From contig JBJKOY010000269.1 in assembly GCA_046706945.1 (NCBI GenBank), positions 1-26,132 on the forward strand: a DNA stretch of 26,132 bases, written 5' to 3'. Positions 1 through 7,357 of this stretch are shown here, one piece after another. Every line of letters begins with the position of its first letter. The first letter of the stretch is position 1. Source of the stretch: FEN-1297 sp046706945 (GTDB lineage: Bacteria; Bacteroidota; Ignavibacteria; Ignavibacteriales; Ignavibacteriaceae). The translations under genes were made by a program, and so were the position numbers. The notes under the pieces were generated by a model. That model searched no databases and was not told where the DNA came from. It saw only the letters and a program-made list of their open reading frames with translations.

Positions 1-248
1 TTATTATCGGGGATGCTTTTGATATCCGCCGACTTAAAAAGCCTTACGGGCAGGAAGGGCAGTTCGCTCAAGAATTCAGCTTTTAACGGAACGGCGAACC
101 CTAGGTTATCGAGAATTCTTTTGTAAACCGGGCTCCGCTTATAATGAAGCCCGGTAAGTGCGGAAAGTTCCGTTCCGAGAAGCGAAGACTTCCTATCGTT
201 GTTTAAGGAATATTGTGATGAAGAAAATAATTCTTCCAGCTCTTTCAT
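1..248 (-). CDS. LuxE-type acyl-protein synthetase, N-terminal part (runs off left edge)
   Basis: The open frame starts at ATG 248-246 and stays open to base 1, giving the first 82 residues. The start overlaps the stop of the upstream ligase (TAATG), which indicates translational coupling. The translation has the hallmarks of the LuxE acyl-protein synthetase N-terminus: a Ser-rich segment followed by YSL, a HYKRSPVYKRIL segment, then LPFLPVRLFKSADIKSIPD, matching the 'HYxxCxxY...PxFPxxxFK' region of LuxE. LuxE-family enzymes adenylate a fatty acid and hold it on their own Cys, usually to feed a LuxC acyl reductase. Here the partner would lie beyond the window. The AMP-binding core is not visible, so a PaaK-like relative remains possible. 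Confidence 0.75.
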   Translation of the reverse strand, partial: MKELEELFSSSQYSLNNDRKSSLLGTELSALTGLHYKRSPVYKRILDNLGFAVPLKAEFLSELPFLPVRLFKSADIKSIPDN

Positions 249-1666
249 TACGGTCCCATTTCCCGGATAGCATTATAGTCGCGTTTTCCCGAATCATTAA
301 CAGGGATTAAAATAATATTTTTAACTTTTACGACGGAATGGTGAATTTTATATACATCGATGATTTTTTGTTTTACTTTTTCTGCAGACTCCGTTTCTTT
401 CGACTGAAGCAGTATCTTCATTGTATCGTCGTTGCCGTAACAGGCTGCGGGTACGCCGAATTGTTTTTCAATCATTCTTTCTACGTCGTCCAGATTTACG
501 CGCATCCCGAACAATTTGATAAACCTTTTAAGTCTGCCCGTAATATACGCGAAACCGTCTTCGTCCTTGTAAGCAAGGTCGCCTGTTTTAAGAAGTCCGC
601 CGCATTCGTCGTCTTTTTCCAGATCTTCCCTGGAATCGGCATAACCCATCATTACATTGGGACCGCTGTAAACTAGTTCTCCTTCGGTTCCTGCGGCATT
701 AGTTTCTTTGCCGTCCGCGTATATCATTATTTTACCGCCGGGGACGGACAGGCCGGTGGAGCCTATTTTTTCTCCGAGTCTCTCCCAGGGTACATATGAA
801 ATTCTCGCCGTTGCTTCAGTCTGACCGTACATTACGAAGAACCGGATATTCTTTGCTTTTGCAAGATCGTAAAAATATTTGATTAAATCCCCGCTTAACC
901 TGCCGCCGGCCTGGGTCATGGTTCTTAAGCCGGGAATTTCCATGGAATCGAACTTCAGTCTGCGCAGCATTTGATAGTTATAAGGAACCCCGGAAAAAGA
1001 AGTACATTTATTATTTTTAAATGTGTCCCAAAATTCCCTCATAACCATCGATTTATCGGTGCAGAAAACGGATGCTCCTTTCAGAATATGGCTGTTGACA
1101 ACCGAAAGGCCGTACGAGTAGCTTACCGGCAGGCTTGTAACAGGTCTTTCGCTTTCGTCCAGGGATAAATATTCCGCAATCGATCCGGCGTTTGCCTGGA
1201 TATTCCCGTATGATAATCTTACAAGCTTCGGACTTCCCGTTGTACCGGATGTGGAAAGAAGGACGGCCAGTTCTTTATTTATTTCGCCGCCGGCCGGACC
1301 CGAATAAACAAATAATCCCGGCATGGCCTGAACCGGCTCGTAGCTGCCCGGAATCGTGTCAAATACCTCGGTAGACATTACGACATCCGGTTTATAAATT
1401 TGAATTAATCTTTGTTTTAATTCAGGATCCATTTTGGAATTTGCAAGGTAAACTGCATGCCCCTGACGGAGAGAGAAAAGATAACCGGCGACTGCGGGCG
1501 CCGAATTATCGCAGAACAGAAAAATTAATTTTTTTTTATTCGGCTTTATATATTTTGAAATTTCGGCGCATTCCGCCGCGAGCCGGCCGTAAGTATAAAT
1601 TTCCCCGGATTTGTCGTCTATAAGGGCAATATTTCTGCCCGGTATGTTTTCGATATCCCAGAACAT
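248..1666 (-). CDS. AMP-forming acyl-CoA/acyl-ACP synthetase-like ligase
   Basis: This 472-residue class I adenylate-forming enzyme should activate a carboxylate as acyl-AMP and pass it to a thiol. Visible motifs in order are the P-loop LLSTSGTTGSPKLV (about residue 135-150), YGQTE (A5), LKTGDLAYKDEDGFAYITGR (A7/A8) and, near the C-terminus, SGKRDY containing the expected catalytic Lys. It is somewhat shorter than many acyl-CoA synthetases (500 or more residues). The ATG at 1666 has no clear Shine-Dalgarno sequence. The gene starts 21 bases after the acyl carrier protein gene and overlaps the LuxE-like gene, so the natural inference is that it loads that carrier protein. The substrate cannot be read from sequence. 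Confidence 0.85.
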   Translation of the reverse strand: MFWDIENIPGRNIALIDDKSGEIYTYGRLAAECAEISKYIKPNKKKLIFLFCDNSAPAVAGYLFSLRQGHAVYLANSKMDPELKQRLIQIYKPDVVMSTEVFDTIPGSYEPVQAMPGLFVYSGPAGGEINKELAVLLSTSGTTGSPKLVRLSYGNIQANAGSIAEYLSLDESERPVTSLPVSYSYGLSVVNSHILKGASVFCTDKSMVMREFWDTFKNNKCTSFSGVPYNYQMLRRLKFDSMEIPGLRTMTQAGGRLSGDLIKYFYDLAKAKNIRFFVMYGQTEATARISYVPWERLGEKIGSTGLSVPGGKIMIYADGKETNAAGTEGELVYSGPNVMMGYADSREDLEKDDECGGLLKTGDLAYKDEDGFAYITGRLKRFIKLFGMRVNLDDVERMIEKQFGVPAACYGNDDTMKILLQSKETESAEKVKQKIIDVYKIHHSVVKVKNIILIPVNDSGKRDYNAIREMGP

Positions 1667-1687
1667 TATATTATCATTATTTCAAGC

Positions 1688-1924
1688 TTAAAACTTAACG
1701 TCATACCTGGCTAAAATCTCCTTTGCTTTCTTAAAACTGCTCATGTCGATTAAATCTTCGGAAGAAAGCATTATATCGAATGCCGTTTCTATTGAAGCGA
1801 CCAGCGCCATATGCGCAATGGAATCCCAGTTCGCCGTGCCGTAACTCAGGTCGTCGTCTACCGCGTCATACGGCAGTTCAAGGGATTCCGAAAATGCTTT
1901 TTTAAGTTTCTCTATATTGTCCAT
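1688..1924 (-). CDS. Acyl carrier protein (stand-alone, DltC/ACP-like)
   Basis: The gene encodes a 78-residue four-helix carrier protein. The 4'-phosphopantetheine attachment motif is NWDSIAHMALV, with Ser35 as the modified residue. The length equals that of DltC and primary-metabolism ACPs, but NWDSI is closer to specialised carrier proteins than to the DSLD of housekeeping AcpP. A strong Shine-Dalgarno sequence (GGAGGGAG) precedes the ATG at 1924. It lies between a GNAT gene (33-base gap) and an AMP ligase (21-base gap) and is flanked by two adenylation enzymes, so it probably carries the activated acyl or aminoacyl group of this operon. Confidence 0.9.
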   Translation of the reverse strand: MDNIEKLKKAFSESLELPYDAVDDDLSYGTANWDSIAHMALVASIETAFDIMLSSEDLIDMSSFKKAKEILARYDVKF

Positions 1925-1957
1925 TAATTCTCCCTCCGCATAACAGACTATAAAATT

Positions 1958-2641
1958 TTACCTCAGCAATTTAGAAATTTTTTCTTTATTTAATTCCATC
2001 AGGACCTTGGAATTATAAGAAAAGATTTTTAGAATTCCGGGATCATCCACCGTTTTTTCTTTAATTACCTCGTAACCGAATTTTAAAAGAGCTTTGTAGG
2101 ATTTGTAATTATCCTTGAAGAGTATGCCCTGCACTTTTTCAAATCCGCCGTACTTTTCGAAATTAAATAAAATACTTTCTTTCAGCAGTCCGGTAAACAC
2201 TCCCCGCCTTCTGTATTTTTCAATCACGTAACCGTGTTCCAGCTGCAGCGTGTTTTTTTCCCTGGTTAAAGCCAGTCCCTTGACTATTCTGGTATTTGAG
2301 CTTACGGATTTCATTTTCGATTTATCCAGGTACTGGAAAAGAACGGAGGCTTTTATCATGCCGCTCGGATTGTCGTCGGGGTCTTCCATCCATGAACCGA
2401 GCGCTCCGATATTTTCTCCGCCGAGCTCCGCAATAAGAAAGCCGGACAGGTAATAATCGTAATTTTCTATATCCTGAATTAATATTTCTTTAAGTATATC
2501 GATGTATGATTCTTCCGTAAGTTCGAAAATATTACAAGAACTGATCTTATCGGATCCGCTTTTTTCCGATTCGATAATCGCTTCGATAACGAACGGGATG
2601 TCCTCTTTCCGGGCCTGCCTGTATGTCAATCCTTCGATCAT
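1958..2641 (-). CDS. GNAT-family N-acetyltransferase
   Basis: This 227-residue protein has the GNAT fold. The acetyl-CoA pyrophosphate-binding segment is visible as LEHGYVIEKYRRRGVFTGLL (about residues 133-152; RRRGVF corresponds to the Q/RxxGxG/A motif). A later helix and strand, DNYKSYKALLKFGYEV, is typical of motif B (NxxAxxLYexlGF). The ATG start overlaps the last four bases of the adenylation gene (ATGA), so the two are translationally coupled. It probably acylates an amine on a product or intermediate of the operon; the acceptor is unknown. It could also transfer an acyl group from the neighbouring ACP instead of from CoA, which is speculative. Confidence 0.8.
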   Translation of the reverse strand: MIEGLTYRQARKEDIPFVIEAIIESEKSGSDKISSCNIFELTEESYIDILKEILIQDIENYDYYLSGFLIAELGGENIGALGSWMEDPDDNPSGMIKASVLFQYLDKSKMKSVSSNTRIVKGLALTREKNTLQLEHGYVIEKYRRRGVFTGLLKESILFNFEKYGGFEKVQGILFKDNYKSYKALLKFGYEVIKEKTVDDPGILKIFSYNSKVLMELNKEKISKLLR

Positions 2642-4161
2642 AAATGAGAATCTCGTTTGTTTAGTAATCCTGCCAGGGCGGGTCTGTCGATTTTACCGTT
2701 CCCGCTTAAGGGAAAACTACTCAGAAAAGTAATTCCGGTCGGCATCATGTATCCTGGGATTTTTGTCCTTAACTTTCGAAGGATAATATCGGTATCTTCC
2801 GCGCGTCCTTCAATAAACAAATGAATCATCGTTATTCCCGAGCTGTTTTTATATGCAATCGCTGCGGAATTTAAGTTACCAAGGATTTCGCGCGAATAAT
2901 GTTCGATCTCTCCGAGTTCTACCCTGAAACCCTGTATTTTTATCTGACTGTCCTTTCTTCCGCAGAACATAAGATCGCCGTCTCCGTCGATAAATGCAAG
3001 GTCGCCGGTCCTGTAAAATACAGTTTCCTTTTCTCCCGTTATCAACGTGAAAAAAACTTCAGATGTTTTGGCGGGATCGTTCCAGTAACCCGGCATCAGC
3101 TGCGCCCCGCTCAGGCACAATTCTCCTATTTCACCTTCCCCTGCAGGCTTTAATTCTTCGTTGACGACAACGGCCTTCGTATTTTTCATCTCTTTTCCGA
3201 TGCTGATCCCGCCGTTGAAAGTTTTCTTTCCGGGACCGTATTTGTTCCAGTCGAATGTCGTGCAGAATACCGTCGCCTCGGTCGGTCCGTATGCATTAAT
3301 AATTCTTCCGTTGGGTATGCAGCGGGACCACTCTTCTGCAGCATCCCGGAAAAGAGTCTCTCCGCAGAACAGGCTGTACTTTATCTTTTCAAGACTGATC
3401 TCATTTAAAAAAGGTTTAAGATACGAAATTACCGTCGGTACAAGGCATGCGAAAGTAATCCCTTGTTCTTCCATGACGGCATAAACGTTGGTATATTTTA
3501 TCCCTTCGGTAGGAACAGTATAAAAACAGGCTCCGATACAGAGAGGGATCATATAGCATATTACGGAAAAGTCGAACGTCAGTTCGAACATTTGAAGGAA
3601 CCTATCGTTTTCGCCGATGTCGAATCCCAGTTCAAGGAATGCTTCGATAAAAGAATTTAAATTTCCTAGCGTTATCGGCACGCCTTTGGGAATACCGGTG
3701 CTTCCCGAGGTAAAAAGAATATATGCGATGTCGTTTTCGTTTACAGAAGGAAGCGAAAAATTATTTTCGCATTCCGGCAGACCATTAATTATAACCGGGA
3801 CAGCGCCGTTTTCCTCCGCAAAAGATTTTACCCTTTCGTCTAATTCATCGCACAAAAGAGTTTTTATCCCGGCCCTGCGCAATATCGAATTATTTCTTTC
3901 AACCGGGTTCGACGGATTTACGGGGACGTATCCTTTGCCGGCAAAAAGCGTCCCGTATATTGCGCCGTAAGTTCCGATGCCGCCCGATCCTTTTGAAAGA
4001 ATCCCGATTAGTTTTTCTTCTCCGTCACAGTTTCTTTCGAGATATGTTCTTACTTTAGATACGACATTACCGAGATCCGAATACGTGAAATTTGTTCCGT
4101 TAATGTTGAGGGCATTTTTATCGGGAAACTTTTCGAACGAATGTTTGATGCGTTTGAGCAA
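2638..4161 (-). CDS. Amino-acid adenylation enzyme (DltA/NRPS A-domain-like)
   Basis: This 507-residue stand-alone adenylation domain is the size of DltA. Core motifs are ILFTSGSTGIPKG (A3), FDFSV (A4), NAYGPTEATVF (A5), YRTGDL (A7), GRKDSQIKIQGFRVELGEIE (A8) and SGNGKIDRPAL with the catalytic Lys (A10). The Asp of FDFSV matches the Asp that contacts the alpha-amino group in NRPS A domains (Asp235 in GrsA), so an amino acid substrate is likely. The start is TTG 4161; an in-frame TAG lies three codons upstream and a GGAG sits 11 bases before it. It is the first gene of the minus-strand operon and would load an amino acid on the ACP two genes downstream. It is not a full dlt operon: no DltB or DltD is seen. 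Confidence 0.85.
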   Translation of the reverse strand: MLKRIKHSFEKFPDKNALNINGTNFTYSDLGNVVSKVRTYLERNCDGEEKLIGILSKGSGGIGTYGAIYGTLFAGKGYVPVNPSNPVERNNSILRRAGIKTLLCDELDERVKSFAEENGAVPVIINGLPECENNFSLPSVNENDIAYILFTSGSTGIPKGVPITLGNLNSFIEAFLELGFDIGENDRFLQMFELTFDFSVICYMIPLCIGACFYTVPTEGIKYTNVYAVMEEQGITFACLVPTVISYLKPFLNEISLEKIKYSLFCGETLFRDAAEEWSRCIPNGRIINAYGPTEATVFCTTFDWNKYGPGKKTFNGGISIGKEMKNTKAVVVNEELKPAGEGEIGELCLSGAQLMPGYWNDPAKTSEVFFTLITGEKETVFYRTGDLAFIDGDGDLMFCGRKDSQIKIQGFRVELGEIEHYSREILGNLNSAAIAYKNSSGITMIHLFIEGRAEDTDIILRKLRTKIPGYMMPTGITFLSSFPLSGNGKIDRPALAGLLNKRDSHL

Positions 4162-4487
4162 AGAGTGCTATTCTCCTTTTTTTATATATCAGCTAAAAAT
4201 ATACCATTTATTTTAATTACCTATTGCAAAAAAGGTACTGAAGGAATTAAAATGAAAATGTCTCATAAAATATCATAATCGGAAGATTTAATCATTTTGA
4301 GAAAATTAAAGTGACTTCAGCCTCCTTAAGCGCGGGAATATGTAATTTAATATTGAAGTTATATCAGGAAATATTATAATTAATGTCGTCGTAAGTCCCG
4401 GTTTTTAAATATAATGATGGATTTTTTATTATTAAAATTTTGTTAAATTTACATCCAAATTAGGTAATAGGGAGGACGGGTAAACAA
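4162..4487. other. Divergent intergenic region
   Basis: These 326 AT-rich bases separate the minus-strand activation operon from the plus-strand hydroxylase gene and must hold promoters for both. No coding frame with a credible ribosome binding site was seen. A Shine-Dalgarno GGGAGGA lies just before the hydroxylase start. On the minus strand, TTGCA (complement of 4225-4229) is preceded at sigma-54 spacing by CAGTAC, but the almost invariant -24 GG is missing, so no sigma-54 promoter is called. No convincing -35/-10 pair could be fixed for either direction. Confidence 0.5.
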
Positions 4488-5114
4488 ATGGCGAAAAATT
4501 TCGTTTCTAGTAAAGATGAAACAGTAAGGATGTTTGAGAGCGATTTCTTCGAAGCGCTGTCAAAGGTTCATCCTGCCGTGCCGGTTATTATTTATTTGCC
4601 GGTAATAGGTTATTTCTTTTATTTATCTGTATGGGACTTTAATCTGGAAGCTTTCAAAATATTTTATTTGATCTTATTGGGAATTATAATCTGGTCCTTC
4701 GCCGAATATGCATTACATCGTTTTATATTTCACTATCAACCCCATTCGAAACTCGGGGAAAGAATACATTTTGTCTTCCACGGTGTTCATCACGATTATC
4801 CCAACGATTCCAGGCGTCTGGTAATGCCTCCGTCGGTCAGCGTGCCTCTTGCCGTTTTGTTTTATTTTTTGTTTAAATTTATTCTCGGAATGGAATTAGT
4901 TGCTCCGTTTTTCATCGGTTTTCTTATCGGCTATTTGTTTTACGATATGACTCATTACGCGGTTCATCATTTTAGGATACACAACAGGTTCTGGCTGGCG
5001 CTGAAAAAACATCATATGAAGCACCATTTTCAGGATGCTACAAAAGGATTCGGTGTCAGTTCACCCACGTGGGATAAGATTATCGGTACTGATTTTCCTA
5101 AAACAGAAAACTAG
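4488..5114 (+). CDS. Fatty-acid 2-hydroxylase family protein (sterol desaturase superfamily)
   Basis: This 208-residue membrane di-iron oxygenase probably 2-hydroxylates a fatty acyl chain. The His clusters are characteristic: HRFIFH (77-82), HFVFHGVHH (94-102), HYAVHH (156-161) and HHMKHH (175-180), followed by FQDATKGFGVSSPTWDKIIGT, the family's C-terminal signature. Transmembrane segments are expected around residues 30-48, 55-75, 118-132 and 137-153. FA2H/Scs7 relatives act on ceramides or sphingolipid precursors, and sphingolipid-making Bacteroidota carry related genes; a sphingolipid substrate here is inferred. It lacks the cytochrome b5 domain of eukaryotic FA2H. The ATG at 4488 follows GGGAGGA. 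It appears monocistronic, divergent from the acyl-activation operon and 78 bases before a response regulator. Confidence 0.88.
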   Translation: MAKNFVSSKDETVRMFESDFFEALSKVHPAVPVIIYLPVIGYFFYLSVWDFNLEAFKIFYLILLGIIIWSFAEYALHRFIFHYQPHSKLGERIHFVFHGVHHDYPNDSRRLVMPPSVSVPLAVLFYFLFKFILGMELVAPFFIGFLIGYLFYDMTHYAVHHFRIHNRFWLALKKHHMKHHFQDATKGFGVSSPTWDKIIGTDFPKTEN

Positions 5115-5192
5115 GCCTGATTTTTGTTATTAATTCAAATACGATGGGGGTATCAAGGATAAAAATTTATAAAAAAACTTAAATAAATTTTA

Positions 5193-5576
5193 ATGACTGC
5201 AAATACCGAACCCAAAGAGAAAAAAATTCTTATTATTGAAGATAATATTGAATCGCAATTAATATACAAGGTCTATTTAAGATCAAATTATTCAGTTGAA
5301 TTTTCGGAAACGGGCGAAGCCGGTCTTGAATTGATTAAAAAGAATCAATATGATCTTTTGCTGCTTGATATAAACCTTCCCGGTAAATTAAGCGGGGAGA
5401 ACGTATTGAATATAGTAAGAAAAGAGCTGCTTCTTACGGATTTTCCGATAATCGTAATAACGGCATATGCTTTAAAGGGCGATAAAGAGAGATTTATCGA
5501 ACAGGGAGCAAACGATTATCTAGCCAAACCGGTTGACAAACAAGTCCTTCTGAATGCTGTAGCCAAACTTATTTAA
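5193..5576 (+). CDS. Single-domain response regulator (CheY-like receiver)
   Basis: The 127-residue protein is a receiver domain only. The acidic pair is Glu16-Asp17 (IIEDN), the phospho-acceptor is Asp59 in LLLLDINLPG, the switch Thr is Thr90 (VITAYA) and the conserved Lys is Lys112 (LAKP). With no output domain it must act by protein contact or as a phosphate shuttle. Its sequence resembles the C-terminal receiver of the hybrid sensor ending at 17541 (both have IED, SQ, a KV pair, DIN-L and TAY.L.GDKE.F), suggesting duplication within the locus. Ribosome binding is weak at the ATG 5193. A 344-base gap with a possible terminator follows, so it may be transcribed apart from the downstream genes. 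Confidence 0.9.
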   Translation: MTANTEPKEKKILIIEDNIESQLIYKVYLRSNYSVEFSETGEAGLELIKKNQYDLLLLDINLPGKLSGENVLNIVRKELLLTDFPIIVITAYALKGDKERFIEQGANDYLAKPVDKQVLLNAVAKLI

Positions 5577-5920
5577 AAACTTTGTTGCATTAAACATGGG
5601 AGACCGCTTTTCTTGATATGCGGCTTTTTAAAATATTGCTTCAGTTTTCTTACGTGTCCGATACATCCGAACTCGGAATATTAGAAATTACTTTACCAAA
5701 GATCCGACCATAACCGGAAATTCAACATCAGTCCTTGATTAAAGTTTTTGTTCAAACCGCCGATTAATATTTAAATGCGTTATTACCCGGATCACTCGCG
5801 GTTAGCATTACAGTGTTGCATTATAAAACAATAAAGCATTTTTGTCTCTATTTAAAGCATCATATATTGAATTTATTGCGGAAATCATATGTTTATCGGT
5901 CATCACTAACGGCATAATAT
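5577..5920 (+). other. Intergenic region before the exopolysaccharide locus
   Basis: These 344 bases contain no credible gene. At the left is a weak terminator-like hairpin (CCGC 5604-5607, GCGG 5620-5623, then CTTTTT). At 5823-5840 is the 18-mer ATAAAACAATAAAGCATT, which recurs exactly at 21309-21326 before dinB. The promoter of the downstream ATPase gene should lie here, but no clear -35/-10 or -24/-12 pair was found. Confidence 0.5.
5604..5629 (+). terminator. Weak Rho-independent terminator candidate
   Basis: A CCGC/GCGG stem encloses a 12-base loop and is followed at once by CTTTTTA, 28 bases after the response regulator stop. The stem is only four perfect pairs, with an A-C mismatch and G-U/A-U extension, so it is a weak call. 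Confidence 0.3.
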
Positions 5921-7198
5921 TTGGAAAATCCAACAAAACAATTAGATAAGGACATGAAAAAGAAAATACAAATTGTTCAATCGGGCATCTCTCTTGTAGA
6001 TAATGCGTGGGGAGGCTTTTACAGCGGAGGTACCTATTTGCTGATCGGACCCCGAAAATCCGGCAGAACGCTGATCGGGCTCCAGTACGCAATGGAATGC
6101 GCCGATCAAAAGGAAGTATGTTTGTACTTTACAAGCATGCGCCCGAAAGATCTGATGATCCAGGCAGCTTCTATTGATTTCGATCTGCAGCATTATATGA
6201 ACCAGAACCTTATCATAGTTGTGAGAGTAGCCCCGCCGTCAGAGTTGTTCGAAGTCGGCAATCCGGACGATTTTCTTATTGAATACCTTAACGATATTGT
6301 TACGGTAGTTGAACAGTACCAGCCGAATAAAATTGTTTTCGACGAATTGACCCCGTTTATCGGGTTTAATAATATAAACCTGCTCCGTCAAGTCTTCGGG
6401 CGCACGATCGAAGCAATAGAGGAAGACGGGATTACCAGCCTTTTTATTCTCGGAGACCCTGCAACTCCGGCGGCTAATTCAATTGTAGATGCATTGACAG
6501 GCTATTGTACGGGTACTCTCTATCTCCAAAAAACCGAAGATAATACCGGGAGATCCCAGTCGGGGATAATGACAATTACTCCCAATATCGGACATAACGA
6601 AGGGCAGTTTAGAAGCAATTACATTATAGAACCATATAAGGGAGTAACGGTAAGCCTGCGGAAAGGAACCTCGACGGGATCGTTTTACCAAAGAGTAAAG
6701 ACTAAGCCGGAAGATAAATATAAAGCTATCACCGAGTTTAACGCCCCTCCCGACGAATATTCCTTTACCAATTTCTATTCTGTTAACGATTTTTATCTTA
6801 TACTGAACAATCAAATAGCGCTTTTTAAAAGTACGGGACAGATTTTTACCATCGTTTCTTTCAGACTCGACCGCACGGCCGAGAAATCAGGTCTGCTGAC
6901 TTTGACTCAACTCCAAAACGCCATCCGGCTTTCTACAGACAAGAAGGATAAAATTTGCATACTGAGCAACAAGGTAATTATTCTGGTCACAAAGGAAGAT
7001 CCCTCCTGCGTAAATAAGCTTATCTCAAAAATTAAAACCAATCTCCCCGGCACCGATCAGAATTATCTTGACGACATATTGCAGTACATATCCGTTTTTG
7101 CCGTAAAGGTGGACGAATCGATCAGGAACGCAGACGATATTTTTCATCAGCTTATGGAAGACGAACATACGGAAGAGAATAAGCTCGGATTTTATTAA
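5921..7198 (+). CDS. KaiC/RecA-superfamily ATPase-like regulator with variant P-loop
   Basis: From TTG 5921 the protein is 425 residues. Residues about 18-240 form a KaiC/RadA-like domain: an entry SGISLVDNAWGGFYSGGTYLLIG, a P-loop GPRKSGRT (43-50) in which the usual Walker A Lys is Arg49, and a Walker B IVFDE (Asp141-Glu142). Residues about 270-415 (NDFYLILNNQIALFKSTGQIFTIVSFRLD...) follow the strand order of a GGDEF-type cyclase but lack the GGDEF signature; this is a tentative reading. ATP binding may persist while hydrolysis is impaired. It lies 12 bases before the outer-membrane gene, so it probably regulates polysaccharide production. The start is uncertain: TTG 5921 has no Shine-Dalgarno and is only two codons after an in-frame stop; ATG 5954 has AAGGA but just one base away. 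Confidence 0.75.
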   Translation: MENPTKQLDKDMKKKIQIVQSGISLVDNAWGGFYSGGTYLLIGPRKSGRTLIGLQYAMECADQKEVCLYFTSMRPKDLMIQAASIDFDLQHYMNQNLIIVVRVAPPSELFEVGNPDDFLIEYLNDIVTVVEQYQPNKIVFDELTPFIGFNNINLLRQVFGRTIEAIEEDGITSLFILGDPATPAANSIVDALTGYCTGTLYLQKTEDNTGRSQSGIMTITPNIGHNEGQFRSNYIIEPYKGVTVSLRKGTSTGSFYQRVKTKPEDKYKAITEFNAPPDEYSFTNFYSVNDFYLILNNQIALFKSTGQIFTIVSFRLDRTAEKSGLLTLTQLQNAIRLSTDKKDKICILSNKVIILVTKEDPSCVNKLISKIKTNLPGTDQNYLDDILQYISVFAVKVDESIRNADDIFHQLMEDEHTEENKLGFY

Positions 7199-7210
7199 TT
7201 AGAAGTTTCC

Positions 7211-7357
7211 ATGAATAAGCCTTTTATTATCCTGACCCTGTTCCTTTTTTTAATCTGCGGTCGCAGCAACGCACAAGGTCAAAGCGAGTCCGGCGCAATG
7301 AAAGACGAAGCGCTGAGGGAAATGCAGGGAGGGAGGTACGGCGAAGCAATCGATTAA
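7211..7357 (+). pseudogene. Detached 5' end (signal peptide) of the TPR/beta-barrel gene, ended by in-frame TAA
   Basis: ATG 7211, preceded by AGAAG and 12 bases after the ATPase gene, opens a frame coding 48 residues. It begins with a clear signal peptide (MNKPFIILTLFLFLICGRSNA, then QG) and continues into the first helix of a TPR (EMQGGRYGEAID). It then hits TAA at 7355-7357. The same frame continues directly as the long open frame from 7358, whose first residues LNKYTAANPQSPDGYDL complete the repeat. The biological gene is therefore 7211-10069, interrupted by one nonsense codon. A CAA-to-TAA change (Gln in EAIDQLNKY) is the simplest origin. Sequencing error or strain variation cannot be excluded. 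Confidence 0.85.

Noticed and set aside
2638..4161. A true dltA of a teichoic-acid D-alanylation operon
   Set aside because: The organism appears Gram-negative and no DltB or DltD is present; neighbours are GNAT, ACP, ligase and LuxE-like genes.
4225..4240. Minus-strand sigma-54 promoter for the activation operon
   Set aside because: The TTGCA half fits, but the -24 element is CAGTAC and lacks the nearly invariant GG.
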